From Blastopirellula sediminis (GTDB lineage Bacteria > Planctomycetota > Planctomycetia > Pirellulales > Pirellulaceae): DNA of 64,000 bases. The notes below the pieces were generated by a model that was not told where the DNA came from, searched no databases, and was given only the letters and a program-made list of their open reading frames with translations. Location: NCBI RefSeq assembly GCF_020966755.1, contig NZ_JAJKFT010000010.1, positions 1,762,720 to 1,826,719 of the forward strand. Reading direction: 5' to 3'. A program made the translations under genes and the position numbers. Each line of letters opens with the position of its first letter. Positions within the stretch are counted from its first letter, which is position 1. Shown one piece after another: positions 50,485-61,048 of the stretch.

Positions 50485-53400
50485 ATGATGAATCGACCTT
50501 TTCAATCGATAGGCGGCTACCGAGCGACCGGAGTTTTTTGTGCGGTGCTGCTTGGGATCGCGTGCCCGGCACTCATCGCCGAGGAACTCAAAAGCCCAGC
50601 GGAAGCCAAGCCAGCTTTGCCGTCGGTTGATTTCGCAGGCGACATCTTCCCGATCCTGCAGCGATCGTGCATCGAATGCCATGGACCGAACAAGGAAGAA
50701 GGGGGGCTGCGGCTCGATCAGCGTGACTACGCGCTCGACTCCGGCGCCATCGAACCAGGCTCGCCGGAAGAGAGCGAACTGCTGCGCCGGATCGTGCTAC
50801 CGCGGGGGCACGACGACATCATGCCGGCGATTGGCGAACCTCTGAATAAGAACCAAGTCGCCGCCATTCGTGGCTGGATCAAGCAGGGCGCCATCTGGCC
50901 CAAGGACTTCCAGGAAGCGACGCACTGGTCTTACGTCGCTCCTAAGCGGCCGGCGCTGCCCGACGTATCGAATCCCAATTGGGTTCAATCGCCGATCGAT
51001 CGTTTCGTGCTGCATCGCCTCGACGAAGCGGGGCTGACGCCTTCTGCGCCGGCAACTCCAGAGAAACGGATTCGCCGCGTCTACCTCGACTTGATCGGTT
51101 TGCCGCCGACGCCTGCCGAGGTCCAGGCCTTCGTCGCCAATCCAACCGCGAAGCATTACGAAACGATCGTCGATGATCTGCTCAATCGGCCGCAGTTCGG
51201 CGAACGATGGGCACGACCTTGGCTCGACCTGGCCCGCTATGCCGACTCGCACGGATTCCAACGGGATGACCTGAGAGATGTCTGGGCGTATCGTGATTGG
51301 GTGATTCGCGCCATGAACGACGACATGCCGTTCGATCAGTTCACCATCGAGCAAGTCGCCGGCGATCTGCTTCCCAACGCGACGGAGTCGCAGCGAATCG
51401 CGACCGGTTTCCATCGCTGCACGCCCACCAATGTGGAAGCAGGTTCCTTGCCGGAAGAAACGCGAATCGAACAGGTCCTCGATCGCGTCAATACAACCGG
51501 GGCCGTGTGGCTTGGCACGACGCTGGAATGTTGCCAGTGCCATGACCACAAGTACGACCCGTTCACCCAACGCGACTATTACCAACTTCTGGGCTTCTTC
51601 AACAGCACCGAGTTAGAAGCGGATCGCGCCAGCGATTCACCCAGCTCGATCCGTTTCAACGGACCGTCAATGCCGTTGTCGGACGCTCAGCAAGATACTC
51701 AGCGGAAGGAACTGCAAGGGCAACTGGCAGGCCTAAAGAAGAAACGAACCGAGCGTCGCCGCGAATTGACCACCGACTTGGAATCGTGGGTCGCCCAATA
51801 TGCGGAACAGTTGTCGCAAGCGGCAAAGACGCATGTGCTAGATGTCGTCAGCTTCGAGTCGCAAGGGAATACCGACACGTTCAAGACGCTGGACAATGGA
51901 TCGGTGCTGCTGGTCGGCGGCGATCCTCCGGAAACCGACGTTTACGCCGTCCGCACGAAAGGGGCGATTGCCGGAGTGACGGCCATTCGGCTGGAAGCGT
52001 TGAGGCACGAAGACCTGCCAGGCGGCGGCCCAGGCCGCGGCGATCCTCAGAAGCGTAACTTTGTGCTGAACGACTTTTCGGCCGAGATCCAATCGGAAGG
52101 GGAGCCGACGACGAAGCTTCATTTCACCGGCGGCACGGCGGCTTACTCGCAGCCAAGTTGGGATATTAACGGCGCGGTGGATGAAGACCCCAAAACCGGC
52201 TGGGCCATTGCGCCGAAGTTCGATGAGTCGCACACGGCGACGTTCCGCCTGGCCGAGACGATCGATCTGACCGACGACCAGCAACTTGTCTTCACCTTGA
52301 GTCAACAGTGGGGCAAGGCCCGCACGATCGGCTGCTTCCGCTTGTCGGCCATCACCGGAAATGTCGACGCCGAAACCGTTCCGGATGTCGTCGCCAAGGC
52401 GAGCAAGACGCCCGCCATGAAATGGTCCGAAAAGCAGCGGCAAGAGTTGGTCGACTACCGCGTCGAGCGCGACTCCAAGTCCGGCGACCTGGACAAGCAG
52501 GTCAAAGCGATGGAAAAGAAGATCGAGCAACTGAAGCCCGATACGACCCTGGTCATGATCGAACTGGCCAAGCCGCGCGAGACTTCGATCTTCGAGCGCG
52601 GCGACTACCGCACCCCGGGTGAGAAAGTCGAGCCTGGGACGCCCGATATTTTACATTCGATGCCGGAGGGCCCGCCCAATCGCCTGACGCTGGCCAAGTG
52701 GCTGGCTTCGCGCGAGAACCCATTGGCGGCCCGGGTAACGGTGAATCGCTGGTGGGCGGAATTGTTCGGCCAAGGAATCGTAACGACCGTCGAAGATTTC
52801 GGCATCAAAGGAGAACCCCCCTCCCATCCCGATCTGCTTGACTGGCTGGCGGCCGAGTTCATGGACAACGGTTGGTCGATGAAAAAGCTGCTCAAGACGA
52901 TCGTCATGTCGTCGACCTACCAGCAGTCATCGAAGGTGACGCCCGAACTCTTGGAGATGGATGACCAGAACCGATTGCTGGCCCGCGGTCCGCGTTTCCG
53001 AATGAGTGCTGAGATGGTTCGCGACAACGCGTTGGCGGCCTCAGGCCTGTTGAGCCTCGACCAGTTTGGCCCGCCGATTCGACCCTACCAGCCGAAAGGG
53101 ATCTGGACCAAGGTCGGGGGCACGAACTATCAGTACGAAGTCAGCCCAGGGGAGCAGCAGTACCGCCGCGGCATTTACGTGGTCATCAAACGGGGATCGC
53201 CTTATCCCAGTTTCATGAACTTCGACGCGTCGGCTCGCTTGGCCTGTACGGTGAAGCGTTCGCGAACCAACACGCCGCTTCAGGCCCTGACGCTGCTGAA
53301 CGATCCGGTCTATGTCGACGCCGCCAAGGCGTTGGCGAAACGTATCCAGGACGAGACCAAAGACCAACCGCTCGATCAGCAGCTCGCCTATGCCTTTCAG

Positions 53401-53550
53401 CTTTGTACCGCCAGACGCCCAACCGAAAGGGAACAGGCCATCCTGCAAAAGCTGTACGCACAACAAGCGAAAGAGCACGATCAAGACGAGGCCTGGTTCA
53501 GCGTGTCCCTGGCGCTATTGAACCTGCACGAGACCATTACCAAGGATTGA
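50485..53550 (+). CDS. PSCyt1-DUF1549-DUF1553 protein
   Basis: 1021 residues, exported (signal to about 32). Cytochrome-type haem motif CIECH at 62-66 (planctomycete cytochrome C domain 1). DUF1549 at about 160-370 with the Cys motif TLECCQCHDHKYDPFTQRDYYQLLGFF, a middle coiled-coil/beta insert (375-700), and DUF1553 at about 720-1010 (LTLAKWLASRENPLAARVTVNRWWAELFGQG; FRMSAEMVRDNALAASGLL). Family function is not established; these proteins always accompany DUF1501 proteins, here 18 bp downstream. Possibly part of a periplasmic redox or polysaccharide degradation system. Confidence 0.95.
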   Translation: MMNRPFQSIGGYRATGVFCAVLLGIACPALIAEELKSPAEAKPALPSVDFAGDIFPILQRSCIECHGPNKEEGGLRLDQRDYALDSGAIEPGSPEESELLRRIVLPRGHDDIMPAIGEPLNKNQVAAIRGWIKQGAIWPKDFQEATHWSYVAPKRPALPDVSNPNWVQSPIDRFVLHRLDEAGLTPSAPATPEKRIRRVYLDLIGLPPTPAEVQAFVANPTAKHYETIVDDLLNRPQFGERWARPWLDLARYADSHGFQRDDLRDVWAYRDWVIRAMNDDMPFDQFTIEQVAGDLLPNATESQRIATGFHRCTPTNVEAGSLPEETRIEQVLDRVNTTGAVWLGTTLECCQCHDHKYDPFTQRDYYQLLGFFNSTELEADRASDSPSSIRFNGPSMPLSDAQQDTQRKELQGQLAGLKKKRTERRRELTTDLESWVAQYAEQLSQAAKTHVLDVVSFESQGNTDTFKTLDNGSVLLVGGDPPETDVYAVRTKGAIAGVTAIRLEALRHEDLPGGGPGRGDPQKRNFVLNDFSAEIQSEGEPTTKLHFTGGTAAYSQPSWDINGAVDEDPKTGWAIAPKFDESHTATFRLAETIDLTDDQQLVFTLSQQWGKARTIGCFRLSAITGNVDAETVPDVVAKASKTPAMKWSEKQRQELVDYRVERDSKSGDLDKQVKAMEKKIEQLKPDTTLVMIELAKPRETSIFERGDYRTPGEKVEPGTPDILHSMPEGPPNRLTLAKWLASRENPLAARVTVNRWWAELFGQGIVTTVEDFGIKGEPPSHPDLLDWLAAEFMDNGWSMKKLLKTIVMSSTYQQSSKVTPELLEMDDQNRLLARGPRFRMSAEMVRDNALAASGLLSLDQFGPPIRPYQPKGIWTKVGGTNYQYEVSPGEQQYRRGIYVVIKRGSPYPSFMNFDASARLACTVKRSRTNTPLQALTLLNDPVYVDAAKALAKRIQDETKDQPLDQQLAYAFQLCTARRPTEREQAILQKLYAQQAKEHDQDEAWFSVSLALLNLHETITKD

Positions 53551-53568
53551 GGCCGCAAGGATTCTGTC

Positions 53569-54972
53569 ATGAAACACGAGAGCCCGCTCAATCAATCGCG
53601 CCGCGCCTTCCTCAGTTCGTGTGGAATTGGCTTTGGCGGTATGGCCTTGGCCTCGATGTTGTACGACGAGGCGTCGGGCGCAACTCGCAAGCCGCATTTC
53701 GCTCCGAAGGCGAAGCATGTGATCTATCTGCACATGATCGGGGCGCCGTCGCAACTGGATCTGTATGACGAAAAGCCAGAGCTCAAGAAGCGACACAACC
53801 AGCCATGCCCGCCGGAAGTGACCAAGGGGCGCGACTTCGCGTTCATCGGCAAGACGTCGACTTTGGCGGGATCGCCCTTTAAATTCAGCCGCCATGGCGA
53901 AAGCGGCCAAAGTTTTTCCGAGCTGCTGCCTAACATTGCCGGCGTAGCGGACGAATTGGCCGTGATTCACTCGATGCATACCGAAGAAATCAATCACGCC
54001 CCTGCGCAGATGTTTCTGCATTCCGGCTTCGGCCGCGGCGGGCGACCCAGCTTCGGTTCGTGGGTCAGCTATGGACTCGGTTCCGAAAACGAAGACTTGC
54101 CGGGCTACGTGGTGCTGCTCAGCGGACCGGCAGGCGGCGCCGGTACCAGCTTGTGGTCGAGCGGCTTCTTGCCCAGCATCTACCAAGGAATCCAGTTTCG
54201 CTCGGAGGGAGATCCGGTTTTGTTTCTTTCGAGTCCGGACGGTCGCACGCGTGACGATCGCCGGCAGGTGCTGGACGCCTTGGGTCAGTTGAACGGAGAG
54301 CAGCTCCAGGCGACCGGCGACCCAGAAATCGAAACGCGGATTCAACAGTACGAAATGGCGTTTCGCATGCAGGCCTCGGTGCCGGACCTGATGAATATCG
54401 ACGACGAAACGAAAGCCACCCTCGATATGTACGGCGCCGTGCCAGGGAAGGCGTCGTTCGCCAACAATTGCCTGTTGGCCCGTCGCCTGGTCGAGCGGGG
54501 CGTGCGGCTGATCGAACTGTACGACGCCGACTGGGACCACCACGGCAACCTGCAGAATCGACTGTCCGCCAAGTGCAAAGAGACCGACGCCCCGATCGCG
54601 GCGTTGATTACCGACTTGAAGCAGCGCGGACTGTTGGACGAGACGCTGATCGTCTGGGGATCGGAATTCGGCCGCACGCCGCTCAACCAAGGGGGCAAGC
54701 CCAAGGGAAATGGAATCACTGGCCGTGATCACCACAAAGACGCGTACACGATGTGGCTGGCCGGCGGCGGCGTCAAGGGTGGCGTCAGCTACGGCCGATC
54801 CGATGACTTCGGCATGGACATCGCAGAAAATGGGGTCCATGTCCACGACTTGAACGCCACGATTCTGCATCTGTTAGGTCTCGATCACGAGCGACTCACC
54901 TATCGTTACCAAGGACGAGAGTTTCGACTGACCGACGTGCATGGCGACGTCGTTAAAGATTTGCTGGCCTGA
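53569..54972 (+). CDS. DUF1501 protein, Tat-exported
   Basis: 467 residues. N-terminal [20 protein letters not shown] is a Tat-type signal. DUF1501 belongs to the alkaline-phosphatase/sulfatase superfamily; conserved [51 protein letters not shown] and [21 protein letters not shown] are present. Operon with the preceding DUF1549/1553 gene (18 bp gap). Confidence 0.95.
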   Translation: MKHESPLNQSRRAFLSSCGIGFGGMALASMLYDEASGATRKPHFAPKAKHVIYLHMIGAPSQLDLYDEKPELKKRHNQPCPPEVTKGRDFAFIGKTSTLAGSPFKFSRHGESGQSFSELLPNIAGVADELAVIHSMHTEEINHAPAQMFLHSGFGRGGRPSFGSWVSYGLGSENEDLPGYVVLLSGPAGGAGTSLWSSGFLPSIYQGIQFRSEGDPVLFLSSPDGRTRDDRRQVLDALGQLNGEQLQATGDPEIETRIQQYEMAFRMQASVPDLMNIDDETKATLDMYGAVPGKASFANNCLLARRLVERGVRLIELYDADWDHHGNLQNRLSAKCKETDAPIAALITDLKQRGLLDETLIVWGSEFGRTPLNQGGKPKGNGITGRDHHKDAYTMWLAGGGVKGGVSYGRSDDFGMDIAENGVHVHDLNATILHLLGLDHERLTYRYQGREFRLTDVHGDVVKDLLA

Positions 54973-54976
54973 TTGC

Positions 54977-55081
54977 CTATCGAATCTCCGCCAGCTTGCC
55001 GCGTTTCTTTATCAGCGGATCAATCTTGCAGATGGGAATGCCCTGGTTATCAAGGTATGCGCTACGGGCCAGGAACTTCAT
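54977..55081 (-). CDS. Short ORF or gene remnant
   Basis: 34-codon ORF (MKFLARSAYLDNQG...KLAEIR), overlapping the last 20 bp of the propeller gene in another frame and ending 4 bp from the DUF1501 stop. Reads like a real, basic protein C-terminus; may be the end of a lost gene. Confidence 0.25.
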   Translation of the reverse strand: MKFLARSAYLDNQGIPICKIDPLIKKRGKLAEIR

Positions 55082-56555
55082 TCACCGTGTAGTACGCATT
55101 GTGGTGAAGAAGTTCTTCCTTGTCGTGAGAGCGCAAACCAGCCAAGTTGAACTCGTAAACGAAGCCCTTTCTTAGCTCACTGGTTTGAATGACCGCGGTT
55201 AGGCCGTCTTCGGACAGAGATACCGATTCCACCGCACAGCGATGCTGCTCAATTTCTGGTCCGCCGTAACCGGCGTGGTAGGGATGAGTAAAAGCGGAGA
55301 TCGAGTAAACGTCCTTCTTCTGACCGCTTACTTGGTCGACGGGCTTCGTAAACGTCAACTTAAATCCATTTGGCTCGATTGTAATACGATTGATCTCGAA
55401 TGGCATCTTTCCGCTCCACTCGATTCTCTCTAGCGCAAACGGCTTAACTCCCCGTACCGGCCATCCTCGATTCGTGCCGCCGCAAAGGAGGTTTCCCTCT
55501 GGCGTAAATTCGACATCAAGAATTCCGGTCGAAAGTCCTTCTCGAAACGGATAGCACGCCCCCTGCCAGACTCCATTCACCTGTTCCGTGGTCGCTCTCA
55601 TGACGACGGACAGCGTGTAGTCGCCGAGGAACATTTGTCCCTCGAACGGACCGAACTTCCCTTGAGTGTGATTGACGGCGAAATCGGTGACGGAGCGTCC
55701 CATACGGATGTACGGAAACACGACGGCGTAGGGAACCAACTGCTCGACTCGCTGGCTTTCCGTTGCGATTCTCGTTCCTGATTTTGGTTCCTTGGGCACG
55801 GGCCCTAGCTCCGGCGCAAACTTATACCACTCGAAACTAGCCGGATGACCATGAAAACTCTGTTCCGTAACAGCCTTCAGGCTGCATGAGCAGTTCCAAG
55901 GGCCCTGGCTTTCGACGTAGAACAACGCCCCATGTTCATCCAATCCAATGCCGCCAGGACTTCGTAGTCCGCTGGCGAAGGCCGTCGTCTTGCCTTCAGG
56001 CGACACCTTCATGATCATTCCGCGGTGCAAGGCACGCGAATAGTACGATGCCGACAGACCAAGGGCGATGAATTGATTGCCTTGCGGATCGAGTTCCGAT
56101 CCAAAGGCGTATTCGTGGTAATTGGCGTAGCCCCATCCGTCTGACAGAGTCTCGAACCGGTCGGCCTTTCCGTCTTTATTGGTATCGCTGACGCGCGTTA
56201 ATTCGCAGCTTTGCGTCACGCGAAAACCATCGCCGTCCCACAAGAGACCAAAAATTTCATCCAGGCCTGTTGCGAACAACTCAAATGAAGGATTGGGTTT
56301 TGCGGCGTCAATTCCACGGATGAGATAGATGTCGCCACGTCGCGTGCCAACGGCGATCCGGCCATCGGGCAGAACGGTGAATGCCCCCGCTTCGATGACT
56401 GAACCTGCCGGCAAGGGAATATTGACGATGGGATAATATTCACGTTCCCGTTGCTGCGTCCCCCATCGATCGCCAACATCTTCGGCGCAAATCGTTCCGA
56501 CATTGGTAACGACAGCGAGAAGTAAGCTCAGGAGCAGACGAGCGTTCTTATTCAT
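55062..56555 (-). CDS. Secreted beta-propeller (PQQ-dehydrogenase/TIGR02604-like)
   Basis: 497 residues from the ATG at 56555, signal to about 26 (NVGTICAED). Six-bladed propeller signs: GAFTVLPDGRIAVGTRRGDIYLI, IFGLLWDGDGFRVTQSCELTRVSDTNKDGKADR, FASGLRSPGGIGLDEHGALFYVES. This is the 'putative membrane-bound dehydrogenase' type found in the PVC group. No CxxCH in this gene; the haems are on the upstream cytochrome gene, which it overlaps by 8 bp. Together likely a secreted sugar dehydrogenase-like electron-transfer pair. Confidence 0.8.
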   Translation of the reverse strand: MNKNARLLLSLLLAVVTNVGTICAEDVGDRWGTQQREREYYPIVNIPLPAGSVIEAGAFTVLPDGRIAVGTRRGDIYLIRGIDAAKPNPSFELFATGLDEIFGLLWDGDGFRVTQSCELTRVSDTNKDGKADRFETLSDGWGYANYHEYAFGSELDPQGNQFIALGLSASYYSRALHRGMIMKVSPEGKTTAFASGLRSPGGIGLDEHGALFYVESQGPWNCSCSLKAVTEQSFHGHPASFEWYKFAPELGPVPKEPKSGTRIATESQRVEQLVPYAVVFPYIRMGRSVTDFAVNHTQGKFGPFEGQMFLGDYTLSVVMRATTEQVNGVWQGACYPFREGLSTGILDVEFTPEGNLLCGGTNRGWPVRGVKPFALERIEWSGKMPFEINRITIEPNGFKLTFTKPVDQVSGQKKDVYSISAFTHPYHAGYGGPEIEQHRCAVESVSLSEDGLTAVIQTSELRKGFVYEFNLAGLRSHDKEELLHHNAYYTVNEVPGP

Positions 56556-58974
56556 GAAGCAACCCATAGTTCAATTCAATCGTCGATTTACCTTGGGGCA
56601 ACGAAAGACGGAGCAGCAGTTCCTGTTTTTCCTTGTCGCCGGTCTGCGGTCGCAATACCACATCCGTTCGCGGGAAAGAAAGTCTTAGTTTGCCGCTTCG
56701 GTAAGTCCCTTCCGACTCCTTTTCAATCTCGCCCGTTAGCGCTCGGAACAGGATGATTTGGGGCTTGGGCGAATCGAAGGTTATTTTGCGTGTAAGCCGC
56801 TTGACGTCCTGTTCGGCAATCGCGACGGAGGAATCCTCGATCTTGATATCTCCGAGCCGATACATGAACGTGGGGATCGAGTCGTCGTCCAGGAAGTAGC
56901 CCTGAAACTGGTAGCCAAGATTCTTTGGATAGAGAGGGTCAGGGTTTACCGGAGCCTCCTTGGTCATCACCGGCAGAAGAGGCCAAGGGGCGTCTTCCTT
57001 GTCAAGCTGGACGAATGAGACGTCTTGGGCCATCGTGATTGGACTTACGGCTGGATTAAAATCGCCGGCTCCCTGTCCGCTCCAATTAACACGAACAAAA
57101 TCGCCAGGCCAAATTGCCGAAAGCGTTCCCGTTTCGGCGTTGAACGCATAGTTCAGTCTTTCGGGAAATCCCACAGCGATTCCCCGAAAGCCCGCTACAC
57201 GGCTCCGTCCGCGGTAGACTCTTGCCTGATCGCCTACCGCCAGGGCTGTATTCACTTCCTGAATGCCGGGCGGAATTGGGGCGGATGTCCCCAACGAAAG
57301 GTAATCCCAGATCGCGTTAATCTGGTCATCCGTATTGCCATCCAGTATGTCCTTATACGCGGCGACTCCATTGGGCCAAGCGGTTGGCATGATGGTCCGA
57401 GTCCGGTAGGCGCCTGGATTTCGTAAGAAGCGATGAAACCATTCTTTATTCAGACGCTCTGGCATCGCGAGCAGATCAATCCCCTTGTTGAGTTGCGCCG
57501 GCAAGCCGTTGAAATTGTGACAGGCGACGCAATTCAGTCCCTTGTCGCCAAGGAGCGTGCGAGCGGCCGCTTGCCTCGCCTTCTGCTCGTCGCGACTCAA
57601 TTCCGGCTCATCTTCCGATGGCGATAGTGCGACCTCTGGCTCGTCGTCCGCGTGTAGTCTCTGGAGCAAATCAGGCAAGTGGCGAAGATTGTTGGATCCA
57701 TACTGAGGCATTCGCGTCAACATATAAGGACGCACGCTTTCGCCATCGAAAAGAACTTTCTTTAAGGCCAACGCTTGAAGCTTCGCCTCCACGCCGGTTA
57801 GAGGAGGTGGAATTCGGCCATCGTCCCCCAGGTTCTTTTCCGTAGTCTCAAAGAACGAGTTGTAGTCGTCGTGGACTCCGCCATATTCATCCCGGCGATG
57901 ACAGGCAACGCAATTGAACGCCGTGAGCGTCTTGCCTAAGACAACCTTGTCGGACTCCTGCTTCGAGGCTTCCTGAAGCGAAGCGATAATTGCCGTCGCT
58001 TTCGCCGCGTCAAGTTCATAACGCGGACTGGGGCCAGGCGAATTCGACAGGCATCCGCGAGTCCAATCCGCGTCTTGCAGCGACAAGACTTTCGGAGCAG
58101 GCGTTATTCCGGGAGTCGTGTGGCAAGCGGCGCAGTTCAGTTCTGCAAAGTATTCCTTTCCCTTGGCGACCAGCGAGGGCTGAGGATTCACCGAGTGCTG
58201 CGGAGGAGGGTTCTGGCCGGTCAGGTAGTGGGCGATCGAGCCTGCCTCTTCGCGGGTAAGCTTCATGTCTGGCATACGACCAGAAGGCCTGACGATCAAC
58301 GGCTGGAACAGAAACTCGCCGAGAGAATTCGCGTCGTACTTTGCAGGGACATGATCCAGCGAGACCGCGATGGGGGCGAACTTTGGACGATCAACGAGCT
58401 CCTCGTCCTCAAGGTCTTCATTTTCGTCAACTTCACGGATTGGAATTTCACGTGGGCCATGACATGCGACGCAGCCCACAGTGTGATAAAGCCTTTTGCC
58501 TTGGTCGAACGAGCCGGCCCGCGTGAGGCCTGGCCTTGTTTCGGAATGTTTTTGAGCGACAAGGAAATGCGTAATCGCCTCGGCGATCTCTTTCTTTTGC
58601 TCGGCAGACTTCGAAGCCAGCATATTCGGCATTGTCGTGCCGTGATGTACCGCGGAGGGAGACTCGATAAAACGCCGAATGTAGTCGTGCGATAGTCTTG
58701 ACCCAACTTCAGATAAATCGGGGGCAAGCTTTTCAAAGACTGGGTCTTGCTGAATCCCAGCATGGCAGGCCGAGCAGCGGAGTTCCGATACCAACAAATC
58801 TCCCGCCTGCTTTTCGTTGAGCGGGTGATTGCCAGGCAGCGGGCTATCCGCCGACTGGGATATTCTTGCCATGTTCAGCGAGAGGATCACCAGCACGACT
58901 CTCAGAACAAATCGAAACACAGAGGCCTCCGATTTCGGTGATACTCGTTCATCAAAGTTGGGAAGTGGCGACAT
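56548..58974 (-). CDS. Pentahaem c-type cytochrome protein
   Basis: 808 residues, exported (hydrophobic stretch 22-35 inside a longer N-terminus). Five CxxCH sites: CSACH, CVACH, CAACH, CVACH, CVACH, each with downstream Met-containing axial-ligand stretches (MPNML, MPDMKL, MPQYG, MPTAW). C-terminal 200 residues are haem-free, beta-rich. Periplasmic electron carrier, possibly for the beta-propeller protein translated just after it. Confidence 0.92.
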   Translation of the reverse strand: MSPLPNFDERVSPKSEASVFRFVLRVVLVILSLNMARISQSADSPLPGNHPLNEKQAGDLLVSELRCSACHAGIQQDPVFEKLAPDLSEVGSRLSHDYIRRFIESPSAVHHGTTMPNMLASKSAEQKKEIAEAITHFLVAQKHSETRPGLTRAGSFDQGKRLYHTVGCVACHGPREIPIREVDENEDLEDEELVDRPKFAPIAVSLDHVPAKYDANSLGEFLFQPLIVRPSGRMPDMKLTREEAGSIAHYLTGQNPPPQHSVNPQPSLVAKGKEYFAELNCAACHTTPGITPAPKVLSLQDADWTRGCLSNSPGPSPRYELDAAKATAIIASLQEASKQESDKVVLGKTLTAFNCVACHRRDEYGGVHDDYNSFFETTEKNLGDDGRIPPPLTGVEAKLQALALKKVLFDGESVRPYMLTRMPQYGSNNLRHLPDLLQRLHADDEPEVALSPSEDEPELSRDEQKARQAAARTLLGDKGLNCVACHNFNGLPAQLNKGIDLLAMPERLNKEWFHRFLRNPGAYRTRTIMPTAWPNGVAAYKDILDGNTDDQINAIWDYLSLGTSAPIPPGIQEVNTALAVGDQARVYRGRSRVAGFRGIAVGFPERLNYAFNAETGTLSAIWPGDFVRVNWSGQGAGDFNPAVSPITMAQDVSFVQLDKEDAPWPLLPVMTKEAPVNPDPLYPKNLGYQFQGYFLDDDSIPTFMYRLGDIKIEDSSVAIAEQDVKRLTRKITFDSPKPQIILFRALTGEIEKESEGTYRSGKLRLSFPRTDVVLRPQTGDKEKQELLLRLSLPQGKSTIELNYGLLHE

Positions 58975-59337
58975 CGGCTACCGGGAGTGCAGGCGAGGAT
59001 ACCTGCGCTCTAGACGCAGGAACTCGCTCTTCAGGTGGGCGTTGATTCGCTAACTACTCTTTTGCCGCACGGACGTCGTTGACAGGGCAGTTCCGGAGGA
59101 TTCGACGATCAACAGCGAAGACGATACGGCTTCTTTAATTTCTTTATCTTACCGGGCAAATGGGTCAAATAGCCGAGTATAAGCGACACGCTTTTCCGTA
59201 ATAATTTTATGGCAACTTTTTGGGGGATTTGCTACATTGCCTCAAAGCGTTCCTCCTTCCTGCGACCATTCCGCTCACATTCCTTCCGCAACTCAGTCGG
59301 TCCATCGCCGATTACCTCTTTCCCTGAGTTCCGAATT
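58975..59337. promoter_or_regulatory. Divergent promoter region
   Basis: 360 bp AT-rich region between the cytochrome operon and the second DUF1549 operon. Contains GTATAAGC and TAATAATTTTATGG near 59,180-59,215. No clear operators. Confidence 0.45.
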
Positions 59338-60990
59338 ATGGCAATGGCTCGTCCACGCGCGTTGCTAATGCGCTTCGTCTATTTCACGCTCGCAATCGCC
59401 TCCATGGTGTTGAACGTCCCGTCGGCCATTCATGGATCCGAATTGCTGCCGGAAGATCAGTCGATTGCCGAGGTGGTCGACCATTACATCTCGGCACGGC
59501 TCAAGCAGGAAAGGATTGACGCGGCTCCGCCTGCCAATGATGCCAATGTGCTTCGACGTACGACGCTCGATCTGGTGGGACGCATTCCGACGAGTAGCGA
59601 GACCGCCAGCTATGTCAACGACAAGGATGAATACAAACGGCGGAATCTGATTGATCGGCTCATCGGGTCGCCTGCCTTCGTTCGCCATCAGGTAAACGAG
59701 TTCGACGCCTTGCTGATGCCCGACGAAAAGAACCGGTTGCGCGAGTACCTGTTAGCGGCGTTTACTGAGAATCGTCCGTGGGACCAGATGTTTCGGGAGA
59801 TGATGCTGGGGCAAGCGGATGACCCAGAGCAAAAAGGGGCTCTGCAATTTGTCAAAGCGCGGGTCGGGGATACGGATCGTTTGACGAATGACGTCAGCGT
59901 CACTTTCTTTGGCGTTAACGTTAGCTGCGCTCAGTGTCATGATCACCCAGATGTCTATGAGTGGAGCCAGGATCGCTTCTACGGAATGAAGTCGTTTTTC
60001 AACCGTACTTTTGATAACGGCGGTTTGCTGGGGGAGCATGAATATGGATTGGTGTCGTATCAGACGACGGAAGGCGAAGCTCGCAAGGCCCAATTGATGT
60101 TCTTGACCGGTGCAATACTGGAAGAACCAGAGGTTGCTGAACCAGACGACAAGACCAAGAAAGAAGAGAAGGAAAAGCTGGAAGAGTTGAAAAAGCAGAA
60201 GCAAGCTCCTCCTGCACCCAGTTTCAGTCGTCGCGAACAATTGGTGGAGATCGCTTTAAAGTCGGGCGAGAACGACTACTTTGCCAAGGCGATCGTCAAC
60301 AAATTGTGGAATCGTTTCTTTGGTTATGGGTTGGTCATGCCTCTGGACCAGATGCATCCGGAGAATCCAGCGAGTCACCCGGAGTTGCTGGAGTGGCTGT
60401 CCCGCGATCTCGTTGCGCACAATTATGATTTGAGCCGGCTTGTCCGAGGCATTGTTTCCAGTGAGGCCTACTGTCGCTCCAGCGTTTGGAAGGGGAGCTC
60501 GCGACCGCACCCAGACACGTTTGCCGTTGGCAGCGTGCGACCCTTGACCCCGTACCAATATGCAACGCTCTTGCGCGTGGCGACGGCGAATCCCGACTCG
60601 CAAAGCGCCGATCAGAAGCCGGAAGACGTGGAAGCGCGTTTGGCCAGCCTAGAGAACGCTGCCCGCGGGATTGCCGGCGAAATCGAGTATCCCGGCCCCG
60701 AGTTTCAGGTTGGCGTTGCTGAGGCCCTCTTTTTCTCGAATAGCGAACGGGTCCGCAACGACCTTCTCCGGGATTCGAATGACATGCTGATCGGAAAACT
60801 GAAAAAGACGGATGACGTCAACGAGTTGATAAGCGTCGCGACCATGTCGATCTGGAATCGTTTGCCCGATCCCGAAGAAGAAGCGGCGCTGGTCGCGTAC
60901 CTTCAAAGTCGGTCGGACCGTCGCGACGAGGCCATTGGTCAGATGGTCTGGGCGATGCTCACCTCCAGCGAGTGTCGATTTAATTACTAA
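59338..60990 (+). CDS. DUF1549-DUF1553 protein
   Basis: 550 residues from the ATG at 59338, chosen for its signal peptide (LMRFVYFTLAIASMVLNVPSAIHG); the ORF is open from 59209. DUF1549: ISARLKQERIDAAPPANDANVLRRTTLDLVGRIPTSSE, then VSCAQCHDHPDVYEWSQDRFYGMKSFF. DUF1553 follows (FAKAIVNKLWNRFFGYGLVMPLDQM...). No N-terminal cytochrome domain, and much shorter than the protein at 50485. A Lys/Glu-rich linker separates the domains. First gene of a three-gene operon. Confidence 0.92.
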   Translation: MAMARPRALLMRFVYFTLAIASMVLNVPSAIHGSELLPEDQSIAEVVDHYISARLKQERIDAAPPANDANVLRRTTLDLVGRIPTSSETASYVNDKDEYKRRNLIDRLIGSPAFVRHQVNEFDALLMPDEKNRLREYLLAAFTENRPWDQMFREMMLGQADDPEQKGALQFVKARVGDTDRLTNDVSVTFFGVNVSCAQCHDHPDVYEWSQDRFYGMKSFFNRTFDNGGLLGEHEYGLVSYQTTEGEARKAQLMFLTGAILEEPEVAEPDDKTKKEEKEKLEELKKQKQAPPAPSFSRREQLVEIALKSGENDYFAKAIVNKLWNRFFGYGLVMPLDQMHPENPASHPELLEWLSRDLVAHNYDLSRLVRGIVSSEAYCRSSVWKGSSRPHPDTFAVGSVRPLTPYQYATLLRVATANPDSQSADQKPEDVEARLASLENAARGIAGEIEYPGPEFQVGVAEALFFSNSERVRNDLLRDSNDMLIGKLKKTDDVNELISVATMSIWNRLPDPEEEAALVAYLQSRSDRRDEAIGQMVWAMLTSSECRFNY

Positions 60991-61048
60991 CCGCCCAAAG
61001 CAGGCAACCAGGTTCGGTTGCCATGGCGTTTGAGTCAGGGGTATCAAT

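Noticed and set aside
53515-54870. 451-codon minus-strand ORF opposite DUF1501
   Set aside because: Mirror ORF of a high-GC gene; the plus strand is clearly DUF1501.
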